64,000 bases of DNA from Bin25 sp026709415 (GCA_965200045.1 OZ241330.1:930001-994000); one strand, 5' to 3'; shown: positions 32,965 to 43,786, counted from the first letter of the stretch. The notes: generated by a model not told the origin, from the sequence alone. A program made the numbers and translations.

Positions 32965-33861
32965 ATGCCTTATCACAAACCTGTTTTATTGAATCAAGCC
33001 ATTGATGGGTTGATGATTCAACCAGAGGGTATATACGTGGATGCGACCTATGGGGCGGGGGGACATGCTAAAGCCATCATCACCCAATTAAATTCGAAAG
33101 GAACCTTGTTTGGTTTTGATTGTGATCTGGATGCCAAAAAAAATACTTTAGAAAATCCAAGCCTTGTCTACATCCCATCCAATTTCAAATACATTGAAAA
33201 TTTTCTCCATCAATACCAAACACATCAAGTCGATGGTATTCTGGCGGATTTTGGGGTTTCTTCATATCAAATCGATACTTCTGATAGGGGATTCAGTTTC
33301 ATGAAAGATGGGCCGCTTGATATGCGAATGAATCAAAGGGCAACATTGACGGCCAAACAGGTCATCAACCATTATGATTCTGATCAACTATCAGACATAT
33401 TCTACCAATATGGCCAACTAAGAAATGCGAAAAAAATGGCAAAGACCATCGTCACGTATAGAAAAGAAGACGCCATTAGCACCACTTTTGAATTGAAAAA
33501 AGTTATCCACTCCTGCTTACCTAAAAACAAAGAGTATCAAACATTAGCTAAAATTTTTCAAGCCATACGAATTGAAGTCAATCAAGAACTGGAAGCCATT
33601 AAAACATTTTTGGGTCAATGCGCTAGATTACTCAAACCCAAGGGACGCTTGGTCTGTATTTCATACCATTCACTAGAGGACCGGTTGGTTAAATTTTTCA
33701 TTCAAACGGGAACCTTTACCAATCAACCCATTAAAGATTTTTATGGGAACATCATTCGACCTTTCAATAAAGTGGGCAAGCTAGTTCGACCAACACAAAA
33801 AGAAATAGAAATAAATCCAAGAGCACGTAGTGCCAAGTTAAGAATAGCACAAAAAAGATGA
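32965..33861 (+). CDS. rsmH: 16S rRNA (cytosine1402-N4)-methyltransferase RsmH
   Basis: 298 residues. The SAM site has YVDATYGAGGHAKAI and FGFDCDLDAK; GILADFGVSSYQID and DRGFSFMKDGPLDMRMN are the most typical segments, and SYHSLEDRLVKFF and RSAKLRIAQK close the protein. It begins 3 bp after mraZ and overlaps ftsL by ATGA. Confidence 0.97.
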   Translation: MPYHKPVLLNQAIDGLMIQPEGIYVDATYGAGGHAKAIITQLNSKGTLFGFDCDLDAKKNTLENPSLVYIPSNFKYIENFLHQYQTHQVDGILADFGVSSYQIDTSDRGFSFMKDGPLDMRMNQRATLTAKQVINHYDSDQLSDIFYQYGQLRNAKKMAKTIVTYRKEDAISTTFELKKVIHSCLPKNKEYQTLAKIFQAIRIEVNQELEAIKTFLGQCARLLKPKGRLVCISYHSLEDRLVKFFIQTGTFTNQPIKDFYGNIIRPFNKVGKLVRPTQKEIEINPRARSAKLRIAQKR

Positions 33862-34175
33862 ATTCGATTGTCAAAATACTGAAAGTTGAATTTTTAACCA
33901 ATAAAAAATCAATTGGGGCGTGGAAAATGATTGTCTACCTCTCATTTTTAGGGGGCCTGATGATTACATCTGGACACATTATGGACAAAAAATCATATCA
34001 AATTCAAGAATTAGAAAAGCAAGTCGTGATTTTAAAGACGGAATTAATCGATTTACAAGGTCAGTTATTGGAAGTGAGCAAACTCCCACCAAAATTAGAA
34101 CTAGCACAAACTCAATACATTGAACAATCAGTGGAAACACCAATTGAAATTAAAATTGAAAACATTGAATTATGA
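33858..34175 (+). CDS. ftsL: Cell-division protein FtsL (Bacteroidota type)
   Basis: 105 residues: a short cytoplasmic N-terminus, one membrane helix (MIVYLSFLGGLMITSGHIM) and a periplasmic coiled-coil segment (YQIQELEKQVVILKTELIDLQGQLL). Sequence conservation of FtsL is weak, so size, topology and position between rsmH and ftsI carry the call. Both neighbours overlap it in ATGA fashion. Confidence 0.85.
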   Translation: MNSIVKILKVEFLTNKKSIGAWKMIVYLSFLGGLMITSGHIMDKKSYQIQELEKQVVILKTELIDLQGQLLEVSKLPPKLELAQTQYIEQSVETPIEIKIENIEL

Positions 34176-36181
34176 ATTTTGAAAAAATCAATTTGAGACT
34201 TTATTTGGTCACGAGTTTCTTGTTTTTAGCGATGCTATTGCTCATCGGTAAATTAGTCTATATACAATGGGTTGAAGACAATACGTTAGTAGAAATTCCA
34301 AAACAAGTTGTCCGAAATGTCATACTTGAACCCGATCGAGGTGATATCTATTCAAGCGATGGGAAAATATTGGCCACATCAGTGTACACTTATGAAATCA
34401 GATGGGATTCAAAAAGTCCGTCAAAAAAACTATTTGAAACCTATAAAGTAGAACTGTCTAAAAAGTTAAGTGAAATACTCCAACAAAACCCACAAGATGT
34501 CCTATCGAAAATGGAATCAGCAAGACAATTAGAAAATCGATATCTCTTGATTGCTAAAAAAGTGGATCATCATACCATGAAAAAAATCAAAGAATTGCCC
34601 ATTTTTAATCGTGGTGAAATAAGTGGAGGACTGATAGTTGAGCGTAAAGTTGAACGAAAATTACCTTTAGACAAATACGCTGCTAGAACCATAGGTTATG
34701 AAAAACAACAACCCACAGGGGCTTTTATCAAAACGGGGATTGAAGGGGGATATTCACAGTATTTAAGAGGAGAAGTAGGATTTCGACTGAAAAAAAGAAT
34801 TGCATCAGGTGTTTGGAAACCCATATCTGATTCTGAATACCGAAAACCCATTCCTGGAGGAAATTTATACACGACTATTGATTCCCATATCCAGAAAACC
34901 ACACACGAAGCACTCGATCAACAACTAAAAAAATTTGAGGCTTCCTATGGAACAGCGGTGGTTATGGAAGTTAAAACGGGTCAAATAAAAGCCATTGTAA
35001 ACTTGACAAGAAACCAAGACAACACCTATTCAGAAAAATATAATTATGCCCTAGCCAACGCCTACGAACCCGGATCAACCTTCAAAACCTTTGCTTTGAT
35101 GGTGGCTATGGAAGACAAAAAGATAACACCCCAAACCAAGGTCAATGTTGGCAATGGGCAATTGAGTTTTTTTAATAAGCATACCATTAGAGATTCAAAA
35201 CGACCAAAATCACCTCAATTGACGGTTAGTAGAATATTGGAAACTTCTTCCAATGTTGGTGTCGTAAAACTCGTCAATGATCTTTACGGAGAAGAGCCTG
35301 AAAAATTTTTAAGACGACTTAGCTCAATTGGAATAGACAAACCATTGGAGTTGGATATACTAGGGGAACCCAACCCCTACATCCCCACTCCAAAAGATCA
35401 ACTTTGGAGTAAAATATCGCTGCCATGGATGTCTTATGGATATGGGTTGAGTCTAACACCACTCCAATTACTGACTTTTTATAATGGAATAGCCAATGAT
35501 GGCCAGGTGGTTAAACCACAGTTTGTAAAAAGTGTTTCAAGATCCGGTCAAGAATCTAAAATCGAATTTGAAAAACAAATTATAAACCCTTCTATGGCTT
35601 CCAAGTCAACCATTGAAAGCATGCAGCAGATGTTGAAGGATGTGGTTGAAAAACCTTGGGGAACCGGGCACAATATCTATAGTTCGACCATTCCGATTGC
35701 CGGCAAAACAGGAACGAGTCAAGAAAATTATAATACCGACAATATGAACTATGTCGCCAGTTTTGTAGGATACTTCCCAGTAGATCAACCACAATATTCC
35801 ATGATCACTGTCGTGTTTAATCCCAATGCTAAAAAAGGATATTATGCAACTAGAGTGGCTGCCCCTGTGGTCCAAAAAGTAGCTTCAAAAATCATCCCTG
35901 CCATACCAGAAGAAATTTTTCTGAACAGAAGACAAATTACTTCTGTTATAAATATGAATGAGGTTCAAGAACCTATCATCACCCCATTGACAATCGAAGC
36001 TCAACCTACATCCCAAGAAACTGTTGATGTTGTTGCGGCTGGTCAAGTTTCTGTGGAATCAGGACGTGAAGCGGTTGATAAAGCGACCAATTTTATAAAT
36101 GAAGTCGGTCAAAAGTTAGGTTTTAAAGTGGTTCCAACTGTAAATAGAAAAGATAAAATTGTACTATTTGAAAATCAATAA
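34172..36181 (+). CDS. ftsI: Septal peptidoglycan transpeptidase FtsI (PBP3)
   Basis: 669 residues. One N-terminal membrane anchor (LYLVTSFLFLAMLLLIGKLVY), a dimerisation domain starting at LEPDRGDIYSSDG, and a transpeptidase domain with SxxK in EPGSTFKT (Ser about 302), SxN in TSSNVG (about 359-361) and KTG in GKTGTSQ (about 512-514). A C-terminal extension with AVDKATNFINEVGQKLGFKV looks PASTA-like, as in SpoVD-type enzymes. It cross-links septal peptidoglycan together with FtsW. Confidence 0.96.
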   Translation: MNFEKINLRLYLVTSFLFLAMLLLIGKLVYIQWVEDNTLVEIPKQVVRNVILEPDRGDIYSSDGKILATSVYTYEIRWDSKSPSKKLFETYKVELSKKLSEILQQNPQDVLSKMESARQLENRYLLIAKKVDHHTMKKIKELPIFNRGEISGGLIVERKVERKLPLDKYAARTIGYEKQQPTGAFIKTGIEGGYSQYLRGEVGFRLKKRIASGVWKPISDSEYRKPIPGGNLYTTIDSHIQKTTHEALDQQLKKFEASYGTAVVMEVKTGQIKAIVNLTRNQDNTYSEKYNYALANAYEPGSTFKTFALMVAMEDKKITPQTKVNVGNGQLSFFNKHTIRDSKRPKSPQLTVSRILETSSNVGVVKLVNDLYGEEPEKFLRRLSSIGIDKPLELDILGEPNPYIPTPKDQLWSKISLPWMSYGYGLSLTPLQLLTFYNGIANDGQVVKPQFVKSVSRSGQESKIEFEKQIINPSMASKSTIESMQQMLKDVVEKPWGTGHNIYSSTIPIAGKTGTSQENYNTDNMNYVASFVGYFPVDQPQYSMITVVFNPNAKKGYYATRVAAPVVQKVASKIIPAIPEEIFLNRRQITSVINMNEVQEPIITPLTIEAQPTSQETVDVVAAGQVSVESGREAVDKATNFINEVGQKLGFKVVPTVNRKDKIVLFENQ

Positions 36182-37629
36182 TGGTACTTGAGGATTTGTT
36201 TGATACAATAGATTATCAAACGTTGGGGGATTTTCAGAATATTAAAATTAAGGGCATTCAGTTTGATTCAAAAAAATGCCAAAAGGATGATCTTTTTATA
36301 GCCATTAAAGGAAACTCAGCCGATGGTCATGCATTTATACCCCATGCTGTAGCTCAAAAAGTCAGGGTGGTCGTGTGTCAAAAATGGCCAGAAGAGGTTT
36401 CAAGTGAGGTTTTATATGTCAAAGTGGTTTGTACTCGAGAAGCTTTAGGCATCATGGCGCACAATTTCTATGGCAAACCATCCAACGAACTCAATTTGAT
36501 AGGAATAACAGGAACCAATGGAAAAACATCTGTTTCTACATTGTTGTACCATCTCTATGAATCATCTGGTCAAAAAAGTGGATTGATTTCAACCATTGAG
36601 ATTAGAAATCATGATCAAGTGCTGAAATCCACACTGACAACACCAAATCCATTAAACATCAATTACCATCTTAGAAAAATGGTCGACTTAGGGGTGGAAC
36701 AATGCTTCATGGAAGTTTCGTCTCATGGTATTGAGCAAAAGCGGATTAAGGGTTTGAATTTTGCTGGCGGGGTCTTTACTAATTTAAGTCATGACCACTT
36801 AGACTATCATCTGACTTACAAAAATTACCGAGATACCAAAAAATCATTTTTTGATGCACTGGATTCAGAAGCGTTCGCTTTAACCAATAAAGATGATAGC
36901 CATGGGGACTTCATGCTACAAAATACCATATCAAAAACCTATAGTTATGGAATATATTCCAATGCCGACTATCAAGGAAAAGTCATTGAACGCCAATTGG
37001 ATGGGTATTTATTAGAAATTGAGGGCATCGATTTTTGGTCGCAGTTAGTTGGCGATTTTAATCTTTATAATGTGTTGGCCACTTATGCCACGGCATTAAT
37101 CTTAGGATATCCAAAACAAAAACTACATCGTGATCTCAGCCAATTAAAACCCATCGACGGTCGATTTCAGACGATAGAAACCAAAAGAGGAACGATTATT
37201 ATTGACTATGCCCATTCACCAAATGCTTTGAAAAATGTGTTGGACGCCATCAATCGACTAAAAAATAAAAATCAAAAAATCATCACCATAATAGGTTGTG
37301 GTGGAAATCGTGATTCATCAAAAAGACCACTAATGGGCCATATTGCCGTTCAAAATAGTCATTATGTCATTTTTACTTCTGATAACCCTAGAAATGAATC
37401 TCCACAACTGATCATTGAGCAGATGCTTCAGGGCATTAAAGAAAAAAAAGACAGACAAAAGGTTTTAACTGAAGTTGATCGACGATTGGCGATTGTTAAA
37501 GCCTATGAATTAGCCACGGCAGAAGATATCGTTCTTATTGCAGGAAAAGGTCATGAAAAGTTCCAGGAGATAAATCAAACGCAAATTGTCTTTGATGATG
37601 TAGCGATCGCAAAAGAGATTTTTAATTAA
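36181..37629 (+). CDS. murE: UDP-MurNAc-tripeptide synthetase (meso-DAP adding)
   Basis: 482 residues. ATP site GITGTNGKTSVSTLL; Mur signature MEVSSHGIEQKR; substrate-selecting motif SDNPRNE. The DNPR motif marks enzymes that add meso-diaminopimelate rather than lysine, so the wall is probably A1gamma type. It overlaps the ftsI stop by one base. Confidence 0.97.
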   Translation: MVLEDLFDTIDYQTLGDFQNIKIKGIQFDSKKCQKDDLFIAIKGNSADGHAFIPHAVAQKVRVVVCQKWPEEVSSEVLYVKVVCTREALGIMAHNFYGKPSNELNLIGITGTNGKTSVSTLLYHLYESSGQKSGLISTIEIRNHDQVLKSTLTTPNPLNINYHLRKMVDLGVEQCFMEVSSHGIEQKRIKGLNFAGGVFTNLSHDHLDYHLTYKNYRDTKKSFFDALDSEAFALTNKDDSHGDFMLQNTISKTYSYGIYSNADYQGKVIERQLDGYLLEIEGIDFWSQLVGDFNLYNVLATYATALILGYPKQKLHRDLSQLKPIDGRFQTIETKRGTIIIDYAHSPNALKNVLDAINRLKNKNQKIITIIGCGGNRDSSKRPLMGHIAVQNSHYVIFTSDNPRNESPQLIIEQMLQGIKEKKDRQKVLTEVDRRLAIVKAYELATAEDIVLIAGKGHEKFQEINQTQIVFDDVAIAKEIFN

Positions 37630-37638
37630 TTCCATCCC

Positions 37639-38856
37639 GTGCTTTATTATCTATTTGAGTATCTAGAAAGCCATTATGAGTTACCTGGCTCAGGTCTTTT
37701 TCAGTTTTTAACCTTTAGATCGGCTTTGGCTGGTACCATTTCAATCCTTTTCACGCTTTTAATTGGAAAAAGAGTCATCGGTGCACTCCAAAAGTTTCAG
37801 ATTAAAGAAACCGTTCGAGATTTAGGGCTTGAAGGTCAAAAGTCCAAAGAAGGGACACCAACCATGGGTGGGATCATCATTATTATAGCCACTTTAATAC
37901 CCGTTTTATTGATGGCTCAACTTCATAACATTTATATCATCATTTTAGTGGTCACTCTTTTATGGATGGGATTCATAGGGGGATTAGATGATTATTTAAA
38001 AGTCAAAAAAAACAACAAAAAAGGAGTCAAAGGCATTATAAAAATGGCCGGTCAAGTAGCTCTGGGCATTTTTGTTGGATCTGTCTTTTACTTCCATTCG
38101 GATATTACGGTGAGATCTTATGCTGATTATCAGCCACAAAATCAAGAAATAGTCATTGATCAACCACTGGATCAAAAGGCAACGATCACGACCATCCCCT
38201 TTGTAAAAAATAATCAGTTCGACTACAAATCTTTGATTTCATGGATTAGTCCAAATGCTTATCAATACACTTATTTGGTATTTATTCCGATTATCTTTTT
38301 TATACTGGCAGCCGTATCGAATGGGGCTAATTTAACCGATGGACTGGATGGATTGGCCGTCGGTTCATCGGTGATTGTATTGGTGGTTTTGGGGGTATTC
38401 ATATGGGTTTCGGGAAATCTGCAATTCGCTGATTATCTCAATATCATGTATATCCCGAATATTGGTGAAATAACCATTTTCTTATCCGCTTTTTTAGGCT
38501 CGTTGATAGGTTTTCTATGGTTTAATAGTTATCCAGCAAGCGTTTTTATGGGAGATATTGGAAGTTTGACGGTGGGAGCTGTTATATCTGTAATTACGGT
38601 ATTGGTGAGAAAAGAATTACTTCTTCCCCTGTTATGTGGTGTCTTTTTTATCCAAACGAGTTCTGTCTTATTACAGGTGGGGTATTTCAAATACACTAGA
38701 GCCAAATTTGGAATTGGTCAAAGAATATTTAAAATGACGCCACTTCACCATCACTTTCAGCTCATCGGGCTTCATGAAAGTAAAATAACCATCCGATTTT
38801 GGATTTTCGGAATCATTTGCGCCATTTTATCCATCATCACCTTGAAACTGAGATGA
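37639..38856 (+). CDS. mraY: Phospho-MurNAc-pentapeptide transferase MraY
   Basis: 405 residues, about ten membrane helices. Conserved cytoplasmic motifs: GTPTMGG, the Asp pair in GGLDDYLK, NLTDGLDGLA, FMGDIGSL and the MTPLHHHFQL loop. It makes lipid I. The start is GTG (MLYYLFEYLESHY matches family N-termini). An extra loop of about 50 residues (ITVRSYADYQPQNQE to ISWISPN) is normal for Bacteroidota MraY. Confidence 0.97.
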   Translation: MLYYLFEYLESHYELPGSGLFQFLTFRSALAGTISILFTLLIGKRVIGALQKFQIKETVRDLGLEGQKSKEGTPTMGGIIIIIATLIPVLLMAQLHNIYIIILVVTLLWMGFIGGLDDYLKVKKNNKKGVKGIIKMAGQVALGIFVGSVFYFHSDITVRSYADYQPQNQEIVIDQPLDQKATITTIPFVKNNQFDYKSLISWISPNAYQYTYLVFIPIIFFILAAVSNGANLTDGLDGLAVGSSVIVLVVLGVFIWVSGNLQFADYLNIMYIPNIGEITIFLSAFLGSLIGFLWFNSYPASVFMGDIGSLTVGAVISVITVLVRKELLLPLLCGVFFIQTSSVLLQVGYFKYTRAKFGIGQRIFKMTPLHHHFQLIGLHESKITIRFWIFGIICAILSIITLKLR

Positions 38857-40190
38857 AAAGCGAAAAACTTTTGGTATTAGGAGCTGGGGAAAGTGGACTT
38901 GGAGCGGCCATGTTAGCCAAAAAACAAGGCTTTCAAGTTTTTGTTTCAGATCATCTGAAAATTGATGATAAAAGAAAAAAAACCATAAAAAAATTAGCCA
39001 TACCATGGGAAGAAGGAGGTCATGATATGGCTCTCATGTCGGACGCTAGAATTGTTGTGAAAAGTCCAGGAATTCCGAATTCTACACCAATAATCAAAGA
39101 GTTAAAATCAAAAGGAAAGGTGGTGATATCTGAAATTGAATTCGCGGCCCGATATACCGATGCCACCATCATAGGAATTACTGGAACAAACGGGAAAACC
39201 ACAACTTCGATGATGACCTACCAAATTTTAAAAAAGGCCGGTAAAAACGTGGCTATTGCTGGAAATATAGGGAACAGTTTTGCACGGATGGTAGCCACTG
39301 GTAGTTTCGATTATTATGTACTAGAAATCAGCAGTTTTCAATTAGATGATATCTATGATTTCTGTCCAAAAGTGGGTGTGATAACTAATGTATCTAGTGA
39401 CCACCTGGACCGATACGATTACAGTTTTGAGGATTATTTGAATGCTAAATTGAGCATATCAAAAAATCAAACCAAAGGAGAATTTTTAATTCTAAATGTC
39501 GATGACTATCACCTTAAAAAATCCATGCGAAAATTAAAATCTTCTCCCCAAATTATTCCGGTTAGTTATGATCCATTACCCAGAGGAGTTTTCCATCAAC
39601 ATAAAAGCATCTTCATCAAAAGAAATGAACACGAGACTAAAGTGGATATGACGGATTTGCCAGTTTATGGTAAACAAAATGTATATAATTCCATGTTTGC
39701 ATCAGCAGTTGCCAATGTTTTAAACATCAGTAATAAAGATATTAGAGACAGTTTAATGTCGTTTAAGGGGGCCCCACACCGATTAGAAAAAGTCCTGACC
39801 ATTGGTAAAGTGGATTATATCAACGATTCAAAGGCAACCAATATCAATGCCACCTATTTCGCTCTCGATTCGATTCAATCCCCTATTATTTGGATTGTCG
39901 GAGGAATTGATAAGGGCAATGATTATCATGAATTATTACCCTTGGTTCGAAAAAAAGTCAAAGGCATCGTTTGTTTGGGAAAAAACAATGAAAAATTGAT
40001 TTCATTTTTTAGTCCCGTTTCAGAGATCATCTGTTCGACGGATTCAATGCCCCAAGCTGTCCAAGCGTGTTATAAAGTAGCTGAATATCATGATACCGTG
40101 TTATTATCCCCAAGTTGTTCAAGTTTTGATTTATTCAGAAACTATGAAGATCGCGGCAATCAGTTCAAACAAGCCATTAGAAAGTTATAA
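38853..40190 (+). CDS. murD: UDP-MurNAc-L-alanine--D-glutamate ligase
   Basis: 445 residues from the ATG that overlaps the mraY stop (ATGA) and gives MKSEKLLVLGAGESGLGAA. The frame is open farther upstream, but that would lie within mraY. Motifs: GITGTNGKTTTSMM, LEISSFQLDD, NVSSDHLDRY, NDSKATN and SPSCSSFDLF. Confidence 0.96.
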   Translation: MKSEKLLVLGAGESGLGAAMLAKKQGFQVFVSDHLKIDDKRKKTIKKLAIPWEEGGHDMALMSDARIVVKSPGIPNSTPIIKELKSKGKVVISEIEFAARYTDATIIGITGTNGKTTTSMMTYQILKKAGKNVAIAGNIGNSFARMVATGSFDYYVLEISSFQLDDIYDFCPKVGVITNVSSDHLDRYDYSFEDYLNAKLSISKNQTKGEFLILNVDDYHLKKSMRKLKSSPQIIPVSYDPLPRGVFHQHKSIFIKRNEHETKVDMTDLPVYGKQNVYNSMFASAVANVLNISNKDIRDSLMSFKGAPHRLEKVLTIGKVDYINDSKATNINATYFALDSIQSPIIWIVGGIDKGNDYHELLPLVRKKVKGIVCLGKNNEKLISFFSPVSEIICSTDSMPQAVQACYKVAEYHDTVLLSPSCSSFDLFRNYEDRGNQFKQAIRKL

Positions 40191-41365
40191 TGATTGTTGG
40201 CGGGTTTAAAGGTGATAAAGCATTATGGGTATTTGTGTTTCTATTGGGACTGTTCTCTTTATTAACGGCGTTTAGTGCTTCGAGCAATCTAGCATACACA
40301 TTAGGAAATGGAACACCTTATAGTCATTTTGTCAAACACATCTTCATATGGGTATTGGGATTCGGATTAATGTTTGTTTTTCACAATATTCCTTCAGATA
40401 TTTTAAGAAAATCAGCTTGGGGGATATTGATTTTATCTCTTTTCTTACTGAATCTAGCGGCTGTTCAAAACACCATTATTGGAGGGGTCATTGCCAGTCG
40501 ATGGATAACCATTCCATATATTGGAATATCATTTCAACCGTCAACATTGGCATTATTGGCCTTGATGATCTTTTGCGCGCATATTCTGACATTACATCAT
40601 AATGAAGGAAAAAGTATTCACTGGTTAAAATCCATTTATTTATTATGGATTCCAATTTTATTGGTTGTTGGTTTGATATTTCCTTTTGATTTATCAACGG
40701 CTGCATTGGTGTTATTATCATCCGTTCTCATTTTATTTGTCAGTGGATATAAGATCAAATACATTATTTATGTCTTCTCATCGGCAATCGTTGTTTTGGC
40801 CTTGGTGATTTATTTGATTCAATTCACATCAGATTCAAATCAATCCAATAGATACCACACATGGAAAAGCAGAGTCGAAGGATTTTTGGCCGCAGATAAT
40901 GATCAAATAAATTATCAAATAGTTCGAGCTAAAGCAGCCATTGCCTCAGGAAAATTCATTGGTGTTGGCCCAGGAAAAAGTCGGTTTAAAAATATCTTGC
41001 CCCAAAGCACATCGGATTTCATTTATGCCATTATCGTTGAAGAATATGGATTTGTGGGTGGTGTATTTCTCTTGTTGGTTTATTCATTGATACTTTGTAG
41101 GATTGTTATTATAGCATATAATTTGAATGATCTGTTTAAAAAACTATTGGTCATTGGTATTGGTATCCCTATCATTATTCAAGCCTTTTTAAATATTGCC
41201 GTTTCTCTTCAATTGATCCCTGTAACAGGTTTGCCGTTACCCCTGATAAGTATGGGTGGAACTAGCATTTGGGTAAAATGTATAGCATTTGGAATCATTT
41301 TAGGAATGAGTCAAGACACTCAAAATAAAAACATCTTTAATGTTAGCCAACTCAAAAGGATTTGA
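40190..41365 (+). CDS. ftsW: Septal peptidoglycan glycosyltransferase FtsW
   Basis: 391 residues, SEDS family, about ten membrane helices. The C-terminal signature PVTGLPLPLISMGGTS and the loop ending DFIYAIIVEEYGFVGG are typical. Context next to ftsI and murG supports FtsW over RodA. The start overlaps the murD stop by one base; its 3' end overlaps murG by 26 bp. Confidence 0.94.
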   Translation: MIVGGFKGDKALWVFVFLLGLFSLLTAFSASSNLAYTLGNGTPYSHFVKHIFIWVLGFGLMFVFHNIPSDILRKSAWGILILSLFLLNLAAVQNTIIGGVIASRWITIPYIGISFQPSTLALLALMIFCAHILTLHHNEGKSIHWLKSIYLLWIPILLVVGLIFPFDLSTAALVLLSSVLILFVSGYKIKYIIYVFSSAIVVLALVIYLIQFTSDSNQSNRYHTWKSRVEGFLAADNDQINYQIVRAKAAIASGKFIGVGPGKSRFKNILPQSTSDFIYAIIVEEYGFVGGVFLLLVYSLILCRIVIIAYNLNDLFKKLLVIGIGIPIIIQAFLNIAVSLQLIPVTGLPLPLISMGGTSIWVKCIAFGIILGMSQDTQNKNIFNVSQLKRI

Positions 41366-42452
41366 ACGTCCCAAAAAAATAATTATTTCTGGTGGTGGGA
41401 CTGGAGGGCACCTCTTTCCAGCTGTGGCCATCGCCGAAGAATTTAAGATTCGAAATTTTCAACACTCCATCTTATTTGTTGGAGCCATCGGTAAAATGGA
41501 AATGAATCTCATCCCTAAATCTGGGTTTAAAATCAAAGGATTATGGATTGATGGATTTCATCGAAAGTCTTTTTGGAGAAATCTCCTACTCCCATTAAAA
41601 GTGTTGATCAGTCTATGGCAATCTTTTGTGATCCTCGAAAAATTTAAACCCCATGTTGTCATTGGCACCGGGGGATATGCCAGTTTCCCCATTTTAAAAG
41701 TCGCTCAATGGCTCAATAAGCCAACCGTGATTCAAGAACAAAATGCTCTGATTGGTATGACCAATAAATATTTATGGACAAAAGCCCATAAAATCTTCGT
41801 AGCTTTTGATTTTAAAGATATCCCAGCGGCTAAGACAAAACCCATCAATTTGGGCATACCACTTCGAAATAAAATTCACACAAACCCACCTGATAGAAGA
41901 GAAGTATTAAAATCACTAGGGCTTCATTCAAATAAAAATGTCTTACTCGTTTTGGGGGGATCACTCGGTGCTAAAGCCATTAATGAAATCATTGAAAAAG
42001 AACTTGGATTCATTAAAAAATTGAATTTTCAAATCATATGGCAATGCGGTCAACTTTATGCTCATCAATACACTAAATATGACCATGCCGCGATTAAAGT
42101 CATGCCCTTTATCCTTGATATTTCAAGGGTATATTCTTTAGCCGATATCATCATATGTCGTGCTGGAGCCTCTACCATAGCTGAATTGGCCTGTGTGGGT
42201 AAACCCACCATATTTGTTCCCTCTCCAAATGTTGCTGATAATCATCAATATCATAACGCCATTTGGCTCCAAAATCATGATGCCGCCATTTTAATAGAAG
42301 AAAAAGAACTGGCCATCAAATTTAAAAGAGTATTAGGTGATTTAGTGGGAAATCTCAAATGGCAAAAAACGCTCGAATCTAATTTTAAATCATTTGCTAG
42401 ACCTCAAGCTACCAAAGAAATAGTCGATGAAATTCAAAAAGATGTCTTGTGA
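41340..42452 (+). CDS. murG: UDP-GlcNAc:lipid I N-acetylglucosaminyltransferase
   Basis: 370 residues, GT-B fold. The N-terminal G-loop ISGGGTGGHLFPAVAIAEE, GTGGYASFP, and the C-terminal donor site VLGGSLGAKAINE and RAGASTIAELACVGKP are all present. It makes lipid II. Confidence 0.97.
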   Translation: MLANSKGFERPKKIIISGGGTGGHLFPAVAIAEEFKIRNFQHSILFVGAIGKMEMNLIPKSGFKIKGLWIDGFHRKSFWRNLLLPLKVLISLWQSFVILEKFKPHVVIGTGGYASFPILKVAQWLNKPTVIQEQNALIGMTNKYLWTKAHKIFVAFDFKDIPAAKTKPINLGIPLRNKIHTNPPDRREVLKSLGLHSNKNVLLVLGGSLGAKAINEIIEKELGFIKKLNFQIIWQCGQLYAHQYTKYDHAAIKVMPFILDISRVYSLADIIICRAGASTIAELACVGKPTIFVPSPNVADNHQYHNAIWLQNHDAAILIEEKELAIKFKRVLGDLVGNLKWQKTLESNFKSFARPQATKEIVDEIQKDVL

Positions 42453-43786
42453 TAGATTCTAGCCAAAAGTATTATTTCATCGGGATAGGGGGCATTGGTA
42501 TGTCTGGATTGGCCGGTTATCTCAAACAAAGAGGATGTCATGTTGCCGGCTATGATTTAACACCAAGTCCAATGACTGAAAATTTGGCTCGTATGGGTAT
42601 TGAAATCACCTATTCTTCGAATGTGTCAGATATTCCTAACGACTTTAACCGGTCCGATGTTATAGTTGTTTATACCCCGGCGATTCCCAAACATCACCAT
42701 CAATTAACTTATTTCAATCAAGGGAGTAATACGGTCATCAAGCGAGCAGCACTTTTGGGACAATTGTCTCAAAAAATACCTATGATTGCGGTTGCTGGCA
42801 CCCATGGTAAAACCACGACATCGAGTATCATCACTCATTTATTGATTCGGATTGGTGTAAGATTCACCGCTTTTCTTGGGGGTATATTAAGTCAATATCA
42901 AACCAATTTCATCGATAGAGGAGATGATTTGGTTGTTGTTGAAGCGGATGAATTTGATCGCTCCTTTCTTCATTTATATCCCACTATTGGATGTATTACA
43001 TCGATGGATGCCGATCATTTGGATATTTATAAAACGCATCAAGCTTTAAAAGATGGTTTTGTTGAATTCTCGTCTCAAATCAAACAACATTGCATTGTAA
43101 ATTACGGTCTCAAAATTCAAGGAATAACCTATGGATTAAATCAGCGATCTGATTATTATCCAATGGATGTAAGGCGTATTCAAACTGGTTATAAACTGAA
43201 TATTCATACACCCACAAAAGATTATTTCGGAATAAAATTTCATCAAATTGGAAAGCATAATTTAAGTAATCTGATGTGTGCTATTGCCGCTATCGATCAA
43301 TTGGATTATCCTATGGACAATGTGATGGAGGCTATTGAAGATTTTCAAGGAATTGAACGAAGAATGCAAATTGAAGTCATTGATTCAAAAATTTTTGTGG
43401 ATGATTATGCTCACCATCCTAGTGAAATACAAGCCGTCTATGATTCTGTCAATCAATTTTATAGGACTAAGAAGAGTTGTGTCATATTTCAACCGCACCT
43501 CTATAGTCGCACTAGAGACTTTATGGATGATTTTGCAAGGATTCTTTCAAAATTTGATCAGGTGGTATTATTGGATATATATCCTGCTAGAGAATTAGCC
43601 ATTAAGGATATTAATTCGAAGGTTTTATTGGAAAAAATTAAAAACACCAATAAATCACTTATCGCAAAGCAAGATATTCCTCAATCGATCCTAGCAAGTG
43701 AGGCTCAAATTATATTGTTTTTAGGAGCTGGCGATATCGGTTTGGAATTCCAAAGAGTAACCCAAGAGTTTAAGCAATTGGCATGA
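42449..43786 (+). CDS. murC: UDP-MurNAc--L-alanine ligase
   Basis: 445 residues. GIGGIGMSGLAGYL N-terminal nucleotide-sugar domain; AVAGTHGKTTTSSIITHL ATP site; EADEFDRSFLHL; DDYAHHPSEIQAV; FQPHLYSRTRDF. The GTG start overlaps the murG stop (GTGA), and the stop overlaps ftsQ (ATGA). Confidence 0.97.
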   Translation: MIDSSQKYYFIGIGGIGMSGLAGYLKQRGCHVAGYDLTPSPMTENLARMGIEITYSSNVSDIPNDFNRSDVIVVYTPAIPKHHHQLTYFNQGSNTVIKRAALLGQLSQKIPMIAVAGTHGKTTTSSIITHLLIRIGVRFTAFLGGILSQYQTNFIDRGDDLVVVEADEFDRSFLHLYPTIGCITSMDADHLDIYKTHQALKDGFVEFSSQIKQHCIVNYGLKIQGITYGLNQRSDYYPMDVRRIQTGYKLNIHTPTKDYFGIKFHQIGKHNLSNLMCAIAAIDQLDYPMDNVMEAIEDFQGIERRMQIEVIDSKIFVDDYAHHPSEIQAVYDSVNQFYRTKKSCVIFQPHLYSRTRDFMDDFARILSKFDQVVLLDIYPARELAIKDINSKVLLEKIKNTNKSLIAKQDIPQSILASEAQIILFLGAGDIGLEFQRVTQEFKQLA